From DHVE2 group archaeon (lineage in GTDB: Archaea; Thermoplasmatota; Thermoplasmata; Thermoplasmatales; Aciduliprofundaceae): a DNA stretch of 5,398 nt. Below are positions 5,333 through 5,398 of this stretch, piece by piece. Numbering within the stretch: position 1 is the first letter of the stretch; each line of letters starts with the position of its first letter. The notes under the pieces are model-generated. The model was not told where the DNA came from. It did not search any database and saw only the letters and a list, made by a program, of their open reading frames with translations. Where the stretch lies: contig JALULR010000094.1 in the NCBI GenBank assembly GCA_027056155.1, positions 5,408 to 10,805 of the forward strand. The letters are read 5' to 3'. The translations under genes were made by a program, and so were the position numbers.

Positions 5333-5398
5333 ATGGAAGAGGAAGTGCGATTAATAAGTGCATCGTATTCTAAGGAAGATGATAGCGTTGTAGTAGAG
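5333..5398 (+). CDS. Start of a divergent gene, cut by the window edge
   Basis: An open frame of 22 codons starts at ATG 5333 and runs off the right edge, encoding MEEEVRLISASYSKEDDSVV followed by VE. Support comes from the well-formed promoter upstream: the TATA box at 5303-5309 predicts a transcription start at about 5332, almost exactly the ATG, so the message would be leaderless, and no ribosome site is present. The alternating hydrophobic pattern suggests two beta strands at the N terminus. It loosely recalls the start of archaeal family B DNA polymerases, but 22 residues cannot establish this and I do not assign a function. An alternative ATG at 5317 opens a frame that closes after 18 codons and is rejected. 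Confidence 0.6.
   Translation, partial: MEEEVRLISASYSKEDDSVVVE

Noticed and set aside
5317..5373. Plus-strand ATG at 5317 as start of the divergent gene
   Set aside because: It closes after 18 codons, and it lies only about 11 bases from the TATA centre, upstream of the predicted transcription start.
1..5398. CRISPR array, tRNA, rRNA, insertion sequence or attachment site
   Set aside because: No regularly spaced repeats, no cloverleaf-like segment, no transposase frame and no paired end repeats were seen; nearly all of the window is filled by the operon.

Overview
The window holds most of an archaellum (archaeal flagellum) operon, transcribed on the minus strand from about position 5160 leftwards. 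Every gene is read right to left except one fragment at the right edge. The organism is an archaeon and most likely a euryarchaeon. Supporting signs are archaellins with class III signal peptides, the gene order archaellin-archaellin-ArlCDE-ArlF-ArlG-ArlH-ArlI, BRE/TATA promoters, GGTGA-type ribosome binding sites, and frequent AGA/AGG/ATA codons. The fused ArlC-D/E protein and the apparently leaderless promoters would fit a Thermoplasmata-type lineage (for example the Aciduliprofundum/DHVE2 group). That placement is an inference from gene layout, not a demonstrated identity.

Layout along the minus strand: (1) 5157-4303, a four-helix membrane protein with a cytoplasmic C-terminal zinc ribbon, which is not a known archaellum component; (2) 4303-3638 and (3) 3628-3023, two divergent archaellins; (4) 2992-1820, an ArlC/ArlD-E fusion with a long disordered N-terminal extension; (5) 1819-1400, ArlF; (6) 1388-915, ArlG; (7) 908-213, ArlH; (8) 211-1, the first 70 codons of ArlI, cut by the window edge. 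ArlJ, the membrane platform, would be expected further left and is not visible. Spacing is 0-11 bp or a 1-bp overlap, except for a 30-bp gap before arlCDE. Ribosome binding sites for several internal genes overlap the stop codon of the gene before, which points to one translationally coupled transcript.

The proteins fit together as follows. The archaellins are processed by a prepilin peptidase (not in the window) and assembled by the ArlI ATPase with ArlJ. ArlH is the ATP-binding regulator of ArlI. ArlF and ArlG form the stator that links the motor to the S-layer. ArlCDE forms the cytoplasmic ring thought to receive chemotaxis input. The first gene could be a membrane regulator or accessory factor of the machine, but this rests on position alone.

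At 5158-5332 a 175-bp divergent intergenic region carries two facing-away promoters, each placed so that transcription should start at or within a few bases of the start codon. It also contains a 12-bp perfect palindrome, an 8-bp direct repeat and an 8-bp inverted repeat. A plus-strand gene starts at 5333 and runs off the right edge after 22 codons.
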